Assembly: GCF_900637845.1 (NCBI RefSeq) | Contig: NZ_LR134439.1 | Span: 930,001-994,000 of the forward strand | From: Erysipelothrix rhusiopathiae | GTDB lineage: Bacteria; Bacillota_I; Bacilli_A; Erysipelotrichales; Erysipelotrichaceae | Reading direction: 5' to 3' | Length of the DNA stretch: 64,000 bases | Shown: piece by piece, positions 56,992-64,000 of the stretch | Numbering within the stretch: the stretch's first letter is position 1 | Layout of the letters: each line of letters opens with the position of its first letter | Program-made: the position numbers and the translations under genes | Notes under the pieces: generated by a model | Told to the model about the DNA's origin: nothing | The model's input: only the letters and a program-made list of their open reading frames with translations | Database searches by the model: none

Positions 56992-57102
56992 ATGAAAAAA
57001 ATAGTTAATCACGTTGTAAACGGTCTGTTGAAAATTTCAGATCAAGCAACGACATTATCACTATGGTCTTTCTATAAGCCAGAATTGCCAAAGAAAAAAT
57101 AA
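56992..57102 (+). CDS. agrD: AgrD-like autoinducing peptide precursor with serine ring residue
   Basis: The 36-residue ORF has a very strong ribosome site (GGAGGAGG). It has the three AgrD parts: an amphipathic N-terminus (MKKIVNHVVNGLLKISDQ), a short core, and a charged tail YKPELPKKK that resembles the AgrD recognition segment (DEVEVPKEL in Staphylococcus, YEPKSP in Listeria). Aligned on that tail, the ring would be residues 23-27, SLWSF, with Ser23 in place of the usual Cys, hence a lactone and not a thiolactone, as in Enterococcus GBAP. It sits immediately before the agrA-agrC-agrB genes and has its own terminator. Exact N-terminal processing is unknown. Confidence 0.75.
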   Translation: MKKIVNHVVNGLLKISDQATTLSLWSFYKPELPKKK

Positions 57103-57107
57103 TAAAG

Positions 57108-57140
57108 AACCTTGGTTAGTAACGGACCAAGGTTTTTTTT
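57108..57140 (+). terminator. Terminator after agrD
   Basis: Hairpin AACCTTGG-N11-CCAAGGTT with eight T. It would make agrD a separate short transcript, or let only part of the transcription continue into agrA. Confidence 0.88.
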
Positions 57141-57145
57141 ATGGC

Positions 57146-57175
57146 TTCAATTTTAGGTTGGGGTTATGCTATAAT
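57146..57175 (+). promoter_or_regulatory. Promoter of agrA-agrC
   Basis: An extended -10, TGCTATAAT (TATAAT at 57170-57175), with a weak -35 TTCAAT (57146-57151) at 18 bp. It would start transcription just before agrA. Confidence 0.6.
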
Positions 57176-57192
57176 TTAGGCAAAGGAATGGT

Positions 57193-57918
57193 ATGGTTAT
57201 GATTAAAATAGCAATTGTTGATGATGAAACGATAATGCATGATCGTCTTCGGGAAGTTGTGAATCAAACGCTGCTTAGCCGAGATATTGATTATCGCGTC
57301 TTAATCTTTGATAATCCAGATGATGTGTTGTCATGTGTTAAACAGACCAAGATCGATATTGTTTTATTGGATATCGAGTTGGGTTCTCGAAATGGCGTTG
57401 AGTTAGCGAAACGTCTTTCTTTGGATAGTCCAAGTACCGTTGTTGTGTTTATCACTTCCTATGAGGGCTATATTAAGGACGCATTTGGTCTGAATGTCTA
57501 TGACTATATCTTAAAGCAAGAATTGGATTTGCAGTTGCCAGAGGCGTTAATTCAACTTACAACACGTCTTACACAACGTGATAGTGTTGTTTTTAAGTTT
57601 GATTCAGGGATTTTAAATTTAGAACTCATGGAAATTGTCTTTGCATTGTATGAAAATCGAAATATAACGATTTTTACTCAAGATGAATCCTATGTCATGA
57701 AGTCAACCAGTCTCACAAAAGTGTATGAGAGTTTACCTGAATCCATGTTTATTCAACCCAATAGTCGTTATATTGTGAATATGATGTATATTCAAGAGAT
57801 GCGAAAAGGGGTTATCAAACTGAAGGGGTATGATGATCTGATTGAAGTTTCACGCGGTCAGTTTAAAAATTTATATCAAAATTACTTGGATTTCTTAGTA
57901 GAAAGTGAGCGATTGTAG
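57193..57918 (+). CDS. agrA: AgrA-like response regulator, LytTR DNA-binding domain
   Basis: The 241-residue protein has a receiver domain (about 1-125) with D60 in IVLLDIELGSRNG, and a LytTR domain (about 140-238; YVMKSTSLTKVYESLPESMF and IQPNSRYIVNMMYIQEM). This is the AgrA layout; it would bind LytTR boxes upstream of agrD. The ATG at 57193 has AAAGGAA; 57199 is an alternative. It ends right before the agrC ATG. Confidence 0.9.
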   Translation: MVMIKIAIVDDETIMHDRLREVVNQTLLSRDIDYRVLIFDNPDDVLSCVKQTKIDIVLLDIELGSRNGVELAKRLSLDSPSTVVVFITSYEGYIKDAFGLNVYDYILKQELDLQLPEALIQLTTRLTQRDSVVFKFDSGILNLELMEIVFALYENRNITIFTQDESYVMKSTSLTKVYESLPESMFIQPNSRYIVNMMYIQEMRKGVIKLKGYDDLIEVSRGQFKNLYQNYLDFLVESERL

Positions 57919-59217
57919 ATGACAAATGAAGGCATGATGCTTATTGGGGAAGCATTGTTTTGTCTTTTAGATGTATTGTTGCTTTTTAGAGCGGCGCAAG
58001 TCTTTCTTACAACTAAAGATAATCATAAATTCAAATTCTGGGGTGTTACCTTCCTAACATCCTTTTTAATTTTTAGCGCAACCGTATCGACAGCATTTTC
58101 CTCCTTTGTTTCGATTATTATGGGGGTGCTGCTGGTTGTTTATGTATTTGTGCTTTTTGATGGAAGTGTTTTTGCGAAGGTCATGTCCGCAATTGTTTAT
58201 TATCTGCTGTTAGGAATTATCACAATTCTTGTAATATCCGCAGTTGTAAAGATTACCAATATTCAAGTTGATGTCTTGATGGGTGCAACCGAATTAAGAA
58301 TGATTGTGATGTTTGGGATTAAGACCATTACAATCATTCTCATTGAGTTATTACGACGGTTATTAGGGCCAAAGCAGTTTACCCAAGATATTTTCGTATC
58401 TAACTATACACTCGGTTATCTTGTTGTGAATCTTCTCGTAATCATTGTACTTTTTGATATTGTTTTGACTCAAGATTATATTATTTCTAAAAATCTTATC
58501 TTTTACTTTATTATAATCCAGACTATCTTAATTTCAATCATGTTTATGATTATCAGTAACTACTTTGAAATGAAGGTCAAAAACGAGACCTATCAAACGA
58601 TGATTGATGCGTTTAATTTATACCAAAAACGTGAAGTGGAACGTGTAGAATCCGATGTGGAAGTATTAAAACTTAAACATGATCTCAAAAATCATATGGC
58701 ATCTTTATCGTATATGATCGAGTCTGGGAAAGATGATGAAGCCCGTAATTATATCCATGAGCTGATTCATCATGAGGCTTTGAAAACGTATGTGAATACA
58801 CCCAATCCCGTTATTAATGCCATCGTAAACTCTAAAATTACTCAAAATCCACACATCCATTTTGTAACCCGTGTCGGTATTTCTGAATTTAAAATTGAAC
58901 CGTATGATTTAACAGTATTATTGGGAAACGCTTTAGACAATGCTATTGAAGCTGCAGGAAAATGCGAACGTAATCGTGTGGTGAAGTTATATCTTGAAGA
59001 GAACAGCCAGTTTTGTAAGATTCAAGTTTTAAATACATTTCATGAAATGCCACGAATGAAAGATGGTGTTTACCTTTCTTCAAAACGACTTGGGGATAAA
59101 CGTGGTTTTGGGATGGTTGCTATGAAAGAAACAACGAATAAATATTTAGGAAGAATGGATAGTAAAATTGAAGATGATTATTTCAAACTAACATTGATTC
59201 TTTCAAAATCATCATAA
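57919..59217 (+). CDS. agrC: AgrC-like sensor histidine kinase (HPK10)
   Basis: The 432-residue kinase has about six membrane segments (1-215) and a cytosolic kinase domain. The HPK10 site is KLKHDLKNHMASL with H254 as phospho-acceptor, followed by LLGNALDNAIEAA (N box) and KRGFGMVAMKE (a G box). Subfamily HPK10 members are the peptide receptors of agr/fsr-type systems. Its ATG directly follows the agrA stop, so the pair is cotranscribed. A terminator follows. Confidence 0.9.
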   Translation: MTNEGMMLIGEALFCLLDVLLLFRAAQVFLTTKDNHKFKFWGVTFLTSFLIFSATVSTAFSSFVSIIMGVLLVVYVFVLFDGSVFAKVMSAIVYYLLLGIITILVISAVVKITNIQVDVLMGATELRMIVMFGIKTITIILIELLRRLLGPKQFTQDIFVSNYTLGYLVVNLLVIIVLFDIVLTQDYIISKNLIFYFIIIQTILISIMFMIISNYFEMKVKNETYQTMIDAFNLYQKREVERVESDVEVLKLKHDLKNHMASLSYMIESGKDDEARNYIHELIHHEALKTYVNTPNPVINAIVNSKITQNPHIHFVTRVGISEFKIEPYDLTVLLGNALDNAIEAAGKCERNRVVKLYLEENSQFCKIQVLNTFHEMPRMKDGVYLSSKRLGDKRGFGMVAMKETTNKYLGRMDSKIEDDYFKLTLILSKSS

Positions 59218-59224
59218 TATGCAT

Positions 59225-59271
59225 AAAAAGATACAATATAAACCATTTCGATTTATCATGTATCTTTTTTT
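59225..59271 (+). terminator. Terminator between agrC and agrB
   Basis: Arms AAAAAGATAC (59225-59234) and GTATCTTTTTT (59260-59270) with a 25-nt loop. The loop is long, so read-through into agrB is possible. A TATAAT at 59274-59279 may start an agrB transcript. Confidence 0.65.
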
Positions 59272-59296
59272 CATATAATACAAATAGAGGTGTTAC

Positions 59297-59860
59297 ATGA
59301 AAAAAATATCATTTAAATTAAGTCATAATTTTTATAAGTACGGATATATTGATGAAGATGATTGTGATCGCATGCGCTTTGCTTTAGAAGTCGTGATGTC
59401 CAATCTTTTTACTTTTGGTTTTATAATTCTGATGGGTATTGTATTTCATTGCTTTCGACCAACACTTGCGTTTGTTGTGATGTTGGGGGCACTTCGAAGT
59501 TTAGATGATACATTTCATTCAAATACATTTTTTGGATGTTTTACTATGACCGTCTTTGCTTATGTTTTTTCAGTGTTTGGTCCAGGTGTTATTGATACAA
59601 GTTTTAAAGTCCCTTATATGTTATTATCTTCGGCATTTTGTGGGTCGATTATGCTTGTGTTTCTGTTTAATCGTAATAATATTCGTTTAAATAAAAATTC
59701 AGGATTTATGAGTTACATTATTATCATGTGCATCATTTTATTTATCCTAACCCTAGCCCTCCCGAGTATCTTTGATATTATTTTGGTAGTAATGAATGTC
59801 ATTATGGTAGTAACGGTAACGTTTGCTTTAGGACAAATCATTCATCTTCGTGAATCATAA
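59297..59860 (+). CDS. agrB: AgrB-like peptide-processing protease/exporter
   Basis: The 187-residue membrane protein has the AgrB (accessory gene regulator B) layout: a short N-terminal segment, RFALEVVMSNLFTFGFIILMG, about five or six membrane segments and the cysteine protease pair H74 and C81 in LRSLDDTFHSNTFFGC. The H-x6-C spacing equals that of H77 and C84 in S. aureus AgrB. The usual GG(Y/F)HA before the His is replaced by DDTFHS, so it is a divergent member. It should cut the AgrD tail, close the lactone ring and help export. It is the last gene of the locus. Confidence 0.85.
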   Translation: MKKISFKLSHNFYKYGYIDEDDCDRMRFALEVVMSNLFTFGFIILMGIVFHCFRPTLAFVVMLGALRSLDDTFHSNTFFGCFTMTVFAYVFSVFGPGVIDTSFKVPYMLLSSAFCGSIMLVFLFNRNNIRLNKNSGFMSYIIIMCIILFILTLALPSIFDIILVVMNVIMVVTVTFALGQIIHLRES

Positions 59861-59941
59861 TTAAGCGCTACGATATTTATCTTTTAAGTCTGTGTCAATT
59901 AAGTGTAGAAACCATAATATAACTAAAAGAGGGAGATTTTT

Positions 59942-60403
59942 ATGAATTATGAAGCGTTAATTGTTTTCCTAATTGAAGCCAAAAAAAATACTTATGCATC
60001 AGGTTTTGGAAAAGTAGATAGTAGTCGACCGCATTCATATGATTTAGAGTTTAATTCAGGAAAGTACAAATACATTGATAGTTATTTAGGTACTCATTTG
60101 TTCACGGGTGAAGAAGCAATCTGGAATCAATTAAATCCTGTTTGGGCAATGAATTATAGTGGAAGAGTCATTAATGAAGAGAAATTTTCAAGCAAGTTCT
60201 TAAAAAGGGCCTTGATGGAGCCAACAATTGATTATCCATTTAGGGGTAAACCGTTTTATTCTGAAGGTGATTATACCTATGTAATGGAGGCAAATGGTGA
60301 TTTTTCTTGGTTTATCGGCAGAGAACTTATCTTTAATAAAGACGAATTAGTGTATGAACTCAATTTTCATGGGGGATTAGTTTTAGATACTCATTTTGAT
60401 TAA
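59942..60403 (+). CDS. DUF5680-type protein
   Basis: The 153-residue protein resembles DUF5680 domains: it starts with ALIVFLIEAKKNTYASG, has SRPHSYDLEFNSGKYKYIDSYLG, GEEAIWNQLNPVWAMNYSG, and ends with YELNFHGGLV, the typical finish. These domains also occur fused to helix-turn-helix regulators; here the protein stands alone. Function unknown. GAGGGAG precedes the ATG. Confidence 0.7.
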   Translation: MNYEALIVFLIEAKKNTYASGFGKVDSSRPHSYDLEFNSGKYKYIDSYLGTHLFTGEEAIWNQLNPVWAMNYSGRVINEEKFSSKFLKRALMEPTIDYPFRGKPFYSEGDYTYVMEANGDFSWFIGRELIFNKDELVYELNFHGGLVLDTHFD

Positions 60404-60439
60404 TACTCACATAATGAGTACATCGAGATAAACATTAAC

Positions 60440-60463
60440 ACCAAACTTAGTTTGGTTTTTTTT
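60440..60463 (+). terminator. Terminator after the DUF5680 gene
   Basis: Hairpin ACCAAAC-TTA-GTTTGGT followed by eight T. The 60464-60649 stretch that follows has nothing I can identify. Confidence 0.88.
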
Positions 60464-60649
60464 CTTTTCTAAGAGAGATCAGTAAATATTAGGTATTTTT
60501 TAAAGAACTATCTTGTAGTTTCAAAAGTGATTCGCTAATGATTTCCATCAGTTGTACATAGTTGAAGGTTTCTGTTTGGAAATATGATGATATTTCTAAC
60601 TAAATGGTATTTCACATTTTATCTTATACAAGGGTCTTTTAAATTGAAC

Positions 60650-60679
60650 TTGTATTTATCTGAGAACCTATGCTATAAT
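60650..60679 (+). promoter_or_regulatory. Promoter of the uracil permease gene
   Basis: TTGTAT (60650-60655), 18-bp spacer, TATAAT (60674-60679) with TGC before the -10 (extended). Confidence 0.7.
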
Positions 60680-60692
60680 CTCGATAGTATGA

Positions 60693-60808
60693 GTCCTTTA
60701 AGTTGTGACAGAGAGCACAGCAAGGTACGCAGTCAACTTTTGTATTATGATGCATAAAGCTGCTTTTTACCTTATTTAAACTTAAAGGACACCTTCGGGT
60801 GTCCTTTT
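60693..60808 (+). promoter_or_regulatory. PyrR-like attenuator leader
   Basis: Three mutually exclusive pairings occur. Terminator: AAAGGACACC-TTCG-GGTGTCCTTT (60784-60807) with T's. Antiterminator: GTCCTTTAAGTT (60693-60704) with AACTTAAAGGAC (60779-60790), 12 bp perfect. Anti-antiterminator: AAGTTG/CAACTT (60700-60705 and 60734-60739), enclosing GTGACAGAGAGCAC, whose CAGAGAG matches the core of PyrR-binding loops (ARUCCNGNGAGGYU). UMP-bound PyrR would stabilise the last fold and stop transcription. Confidence 0.7.
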
Positions 60809-60847
60809 GTATAAAAGACCATACGGGAGAAAGAAGAGGTTTTACAC

Positions 60848-62164
60848 ATGAGTCATAATCTTACAGTAGGGGTTCAAGAGAAACCCAGTTCAACTAGCAA
60901 GTGGGTTATCCTAAGCTTGCAGCATGTCTTTGCGATGTTTGGTGCCACCATTCTCGTTCCATTTTTAACGGGTCTGGATGTTGGGGTCGCACTTGTCGCA
61001 AGTGGTATTGGTACCTTAATTTATATTCTATGTACAGGCGCTAAGGTTCCAATTTACTTGGGGAGTTCCTTTGCGTATATCGGAAGTGTTGCTGCCGCAA
61101 TCGCTTCAACGGGAGGCGCAGCAAGTGCTTATACCGGATTAATGGTGGTTGGTTTAATTTACTTAATCGTTTCTATCGTTATTACTTTTACCGGTAGTGG
61201 TTGGATTAAGAAATTATTACCACCTGTAGTAGTAGGGCCGATGATTGTGATTATCGGATTATCCCTTGCTCCGACAGCCGTTAAAGAAGCAGGTTTAATG
61301 GGGATTGATGTACTTTTAGAACAAGGTAAGTATGTGGGTGTTCAAGGAGCAGCATGGAAAGTTCCTTTAGTAGCTTTTGTAACATTCATGAGTGTAGTGC
61401 TTGTTTCCATTCGAGGAAAAGGTTTTATTAAAGTTGTTCCATTCCTTGTCGCAATTTTTGTAGGATATTTTAGTTCTGTTGTATTAGGTCTTGTTGATCT
61501 TGGAACCGTATTCCAAGGCTATAGTTTTATTCAAATTCCAAAATTCCAATTTATTGGAACATATAAACTTGATTTCACAGCCGTTGCAGCTTTCGCACCA
61601 TTAGCGCTCGTAACAATTGCGGAACATATTGGAGACCACGTAGTATTAGGTGAAATTACGGGTGAAGATTATCTTGAAAGTCCAGGACTAAACCGTACAA
61701 TATTAGGAGATGGATTGGCTACATTTGTCTCTGCATCAATCGGTGGACCTGCAAACACAACTTATGGTGAAAATACAGGGGTAATCGCGATGACGGGTGT
61801 AGGATCTGTATATGTGACAGGATTGGCTGCAATCTTCGCAATCTTACTTGGATTCTTAGGATGGGTTCAAGCCTTTATCACAAGTATTCCTTGGGCTGTT
61901 ATTGGTGGTATGACCATTGTGCTCTATGGATTAATTGCTTCAAATGGTATTAAAGTATTAATTAAAGATCGTACGGATTTATCCGATATGAAAAACTTGG
62001 TTGTCGTTGCATCCATGTTGGTGATTGGTCTTGGTGGAGCAAGTGTTCAAATTACATCACAAACTTCATTAACAGGGATGAGTTTAGCGGCAATTGTCGG
62101 AATTCTCCTAAACCTTTTCTTGAATTTTATTGATAAACCCAAAGAAATTAAAGAGACTTATTAA
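60848..62164 (+). CDS. uraA: NCS2-family uracil permease (UraA/PyrP)
   Basis: The 438-residue protein has about 14 membrane segments of the NCS2 nucleobase:proton symporter family. LQHVFAMFGATILVPFLTG, YLGSSFAYIG and TIAEHIGDHVVLGEITG carry the uracil-binding residues of UraA (Glu and His in AEHIGDH), and GGPANTTYGENTGVIAMT is typical of uracil members. The PyrR-like attenuator supports uracil over xanthine. GAAGAGG precedes the ATG. Confidence 0.9.
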   Translation: MSHNLTVGVQEKPSSTSKWVILSLQHVFAMFGATILVPFLTGLDVGVALVASGIGTLIYILCTGAKVPIYLGSSFAYIGSVAAAIASTGGAASAYTGLMVVGLIYLIVSIVITFTGSGWIKKLLPPVVVGPMIVIIGLSLAPTAVKEAGLMGIDVLLEQGKYVGVQGAAWKVPLVAFVTFMSVVLVSIRGKGFIKVVPFLVAIFVGYFSSVVLGLVDLGTVFQGYSFIQIPKFQFIGTYKLDFTAVAAFAPLALVTIAEHIGDHVVLGEITGEDYLESPGLNRTILGDGLATFVSASIGGPANTTYGENTGVIAMTGVGSVYVTGLAAIFAILLGFLGWVQAFITSIPWAVIGGMTIVLYGLIASNGIKVLIKDRTDLSDMKNLVVVASMLVIGLGGASVQITSQTSLTGMSLAAIVGILLNLFLNFIDKPKEIKETY

Positions 62165-62188
62165 AAAAGCGGCTTCGGCCGTTTTTTT
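62165..62188 (+). terminator. Terminator after uraA
   Basis: CGGC-TTCG-GCCG stem between an A-run and a T-run. Confidence 0.82.
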
Positions 62189-62306
62189 ATGGTTGATGTT
62201 TCATTTGCATTTTTCAAACCAAAATCGAAAAGTACAACTGAATTGTTTATTAAACTAAATCACTGCTACGATGAACATGATAATCTATATTCGAGAGGTG
62301 ACATAG

Positions 62307-63608
62307 ATGAAAAAAAATCCATTATTTTTATTAAACAATAAACGTCCTGTGGGTGTTTATTCTGCATGTACGGCAAGCGGACCCGTACTTGAAGCAACAT
62401 TAGAGTTCGCAAAAGAACACAATTCTTCGGTAGTAATCGAAGCAACCGCAAACCAAGTAAACCAATTTGGTGGTTATACAGGAATGCAACCTGTTGATTT
62501 TAAAGCGTTTGTTTATGAACTATCCGATAAAGTTGGATATGACAAATCACGCATCATTCTTGGTGGTGACCATTTAGGTCCTTTAACATGGACTGATTTA
62601 AATGAAGATGAAGCAATGAAAAATGCATGTGACTTAGTCTATGCTTATGTTCGTGCTGGTTTTACAAAAATTCACTTAGATACATCAATGCGTGTTGCAG
62701 ATGATAGTACTGAAGAAGTGTTATCAAATGAAACCATTGCACGTCGTTCAGCAATGATGGCAAAAGTTTGTTTAGAAGCTTATGATGATTTATTGAAAGA
62801 AGATCCTGAAGCAGTATTCCCTGCATTTATTATTGGTAGTGAAGTGCCAATTCCAGGTGGTGCCCAAGAGGAAGAAGATACTTTAGCAGTAACATCTCCA
62901 GAAGCATTTAAAGAAACATACCGTGTATTCCAAGAAACATTTAAAGCAGCAGACGTGGAAAAAGTATTCGATTCTGTAATCGGTATTGTTGTGCAACCGG
63001 GGGTTGAATTTGGTGATGCAGATTTATTCCAATACAATCGTGAAAATGCGAAAGAACTTACGGATACATTAAAACGTGAATTTGATTCATTTGTATTTGA
63101 AGGTCATTCAACAGACTATCAAACACCAACACATTTACGTGAAATGGTTGAAGATGGTATCACAATCTTGAAGGTTGGACCAGCATTAACATTCGCATAC
63201 CGTGAAGCACTCTTTGCGCTTGCACATATCGAAAGTCAAATCTGTACAGATCCATCAAACTTTGTAGATGTTTTAGAAACTGCAATGCTTGATCAACCTG
63301 GAAACTGGCAAAAACATTACCATGGAACAGATGTTGAGCTTTTCATCAAACGTAAATACAGCTATAGTGATCGTGCTCGTTATTACTTACCAGTACCTTC
63401 AGTACAAGCTGCAATTACAAAACTTGTTTCAAATTTAAATTCTGTAGAAATTCCAATGACATTAATTTCTCAATACATGCCATATCAATACCGTCGTATT
63501 AAAGAGGGAATTGTTGAGAATAATGCGGAAGCACTTATTAAAGATTACATTAAACTTTATTTAGAAGATTATCAATATGCAACGCATGTTGATGAATTAG
63601 AAGCATAA
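62307..63608 (+). CDS. GatZ/KbaZ-type tagatose-bisphosphate aldolase subunit
   Basis: The 433-residue TIM-barrel protein matches GatZ/KbaZ, the non-catalytic stabilising partner of class II tagatose-1,6-bisphosphate aldolase. IEATANQVNQFGGYTGMQP, GGDHLGPLTW and KIHLDTSMRVADD are conserved. Metal-binding residues of the catalytic subunit (GatY/KbaY) are not expected here, and no GatY gene lies in the window. Standalone GatZ-like proteins are also thought to act as enzymes on their own, so its role (galactitol, GalNAc or tagatose use) is open. AGAGGTG precedes the ATG. Confidence 0.87.
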   Translation: MKKNPLFLLNNKRPVGVYSACTASGPVLEATLEFAKEHNSSVVIEATANQVNQFGGYTGMQPVDFKAFVYELSDKVGYDKSRIILGGDHLGPLTWTDLNEDEAMKNACDLVYAYVRAGFTKIHLDTSMRVADDSTEEVLSNETIARRSAMMAKVCLEAYDDLLKEDPEAVFPAFIIGSEVPIPGGAQEEEDTLAVTSPEAFKETYRVFQETFKAADVEKVFDSVIGIVVQPGVEFGDADLFQYNRENAKELTDTLKREFDSFVFEGHSTDYQTPTHLREMVEDGITILKVGPALTFAYREALFALAHIESQICTDPSNFVDVLETAMLDQPGNWQKHYHGTDVELFIKRKYSYSDRARYYLPVPSVQAAITKLVSNLNSVEIPMTLISQYMPYQYRRIKEGIVENNAEALIKDYIKLYLEDYQYATHVDELEA

Positions 63609-63615
63609 AAAATTA

Positions 63616-63646
63616 AAAAACCGTCCTAATGAGAACGGTTTTTTAA
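63616..63646. terminator. Bidirectional terminator
   Basis: Hairpin AACCGT-N10-ACGGTT with A- and T-runs between the convergent GatZ and surface protein genes. Confidence 0.82.
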
Positions 63647-63650
63647 TGCC

Positions 63651-64000
63651 TATTTGTCTTTTCGGTTGAAATAAATCAAGACTGCAAAGCCTACGATCGT
63701 AATTCCAAGTCCCAATAAAGCATTTGAATTAGAACTTACACCGGTATTAGGTAGTTGCGTAGGATAAGGAACATCTTCACTATCAATTAAGCCTGATTCG
63801 TCATTAATTACAAATTTTGTATTTACCTCAGTGGTAACATTACCATTTTCAACCCGTTCACCTTCTTCTTCGCTATCCGGATTTGTAACGAGTGGTGTTT
63901 CAGGAAGGATTGGTTTTAATTCGGGTTTTACTTGTGGTTTGATTAAAGGTTTTTGGTCTACTGGTTGTTCAACTTCAGGTAACGTTGTGTTAGGTTGTTC
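63651..64000 (-). CDS. LPXTG surface protein, C-terminal end only
   Basis: The minus strand is open from the window end to a TAG at 63651-63653, giving the last 116 residues. It has a proline-rich wall-spanning segment (LIKPQVKPELKPILPETP), an acidic segment, the sortase signal LPNTG, a membrane segment (ALLGLGITIVGFAVLIYF) and the charged tail NRKDK. The main domain lies beyond the window. It is the fourth LPXTG protein in these 64 kb. Confidence 0.88.

Overview
The window looks like a stretch of chromosome from a low-GC Gram-positive host-associated bacterium, most likely Erysipelothrix or a close relative in Erysipelotrichia. This rests on AT-rich codon use, strong AGGAGG-type ribosome binding sites, many intrinsic terminators, four LPXTG surface proteins, abundant PTS permeases and host-glycan glycosidases. 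The genus is inferred and was not tested by a search. TGA is used as a stop codon: it ends the alpha-mannosidase gene (25853-25855) and the first ROK kinase gene (28113-28115).

Layout. 1-6850: a divergent ROK-type repressor (partial) and a beta-glucan locus (PTS EIIC, TIM-barrel protein, cell-wall anchored GH16 glucanase), then a glucoside-type PTS EIICB. 6950-17200: two overlapping GH20 hexosaminidase genes, a structured leader or small RNA, a CUT1 ABC sugar importer (two permeases and a lipoprotein), a DUF624 membrane protein and a YesM/YesN-like two-component system. 17200-18480: an MFS efflux gene broken by one in-frame stop, preceded by a small upstream ORF. 18540-30040: a mannose-glycan dismantling locus (GH92, GntR regulator, GH125, GH38, GH1, two ROK kinases, ManA) with TGATATATCA operators and a cre-like site. 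The enzymes lack signal peptides, so the glycan is probably cut inside the cell, as in the pneumococcal N-glycan locus.

30100-32820: a phosphatase, an Eis-like acetyltransferase and a HAD phosphatase. A decayed IS3-type element sits exactly in the loop of the HAD gene's terminator. 33690-36950: a four-gene SPFH/zinc-ribbon membrane operon resembling Bacillus ydjGHI. 36970-41660: methionine aminopeptidase (minus strand), then a BglG/LicT antiterminator, NanE, a PTS EIICB and a EIIA, forming an amino-sugar uptake operon. 41700-42670: a second decayed IS3-type element with perfect 20-bp ends. 42900-53040: an LRR/MucBP LPXTG adhesin, a small membrane protein, a membrane-anchored EEP phosphoesterase, a cold-shock protein and a 1,535-residue LPXTG subtilase. 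53140-56460: UppP, a PepSY lipoprotein, a DHFR-like reductase, a TetR regulator and a FUSC protein.

56460-59860 holds the most interesting system: a complete agr-like peptide quorum-sensing locus in the unusual order D-A-C-B. The 36-codon precursor has serine where AgrD peptides normally carry the ring-forming cysteine, which predicts a lactone pheromone. After it come a DUF5680 protein, a uracil permease behind a PyrR-like attenuator, a GatZ/KbaZ protein, and the C-terminus of another LPXTG protein running off the end on the minus strand.
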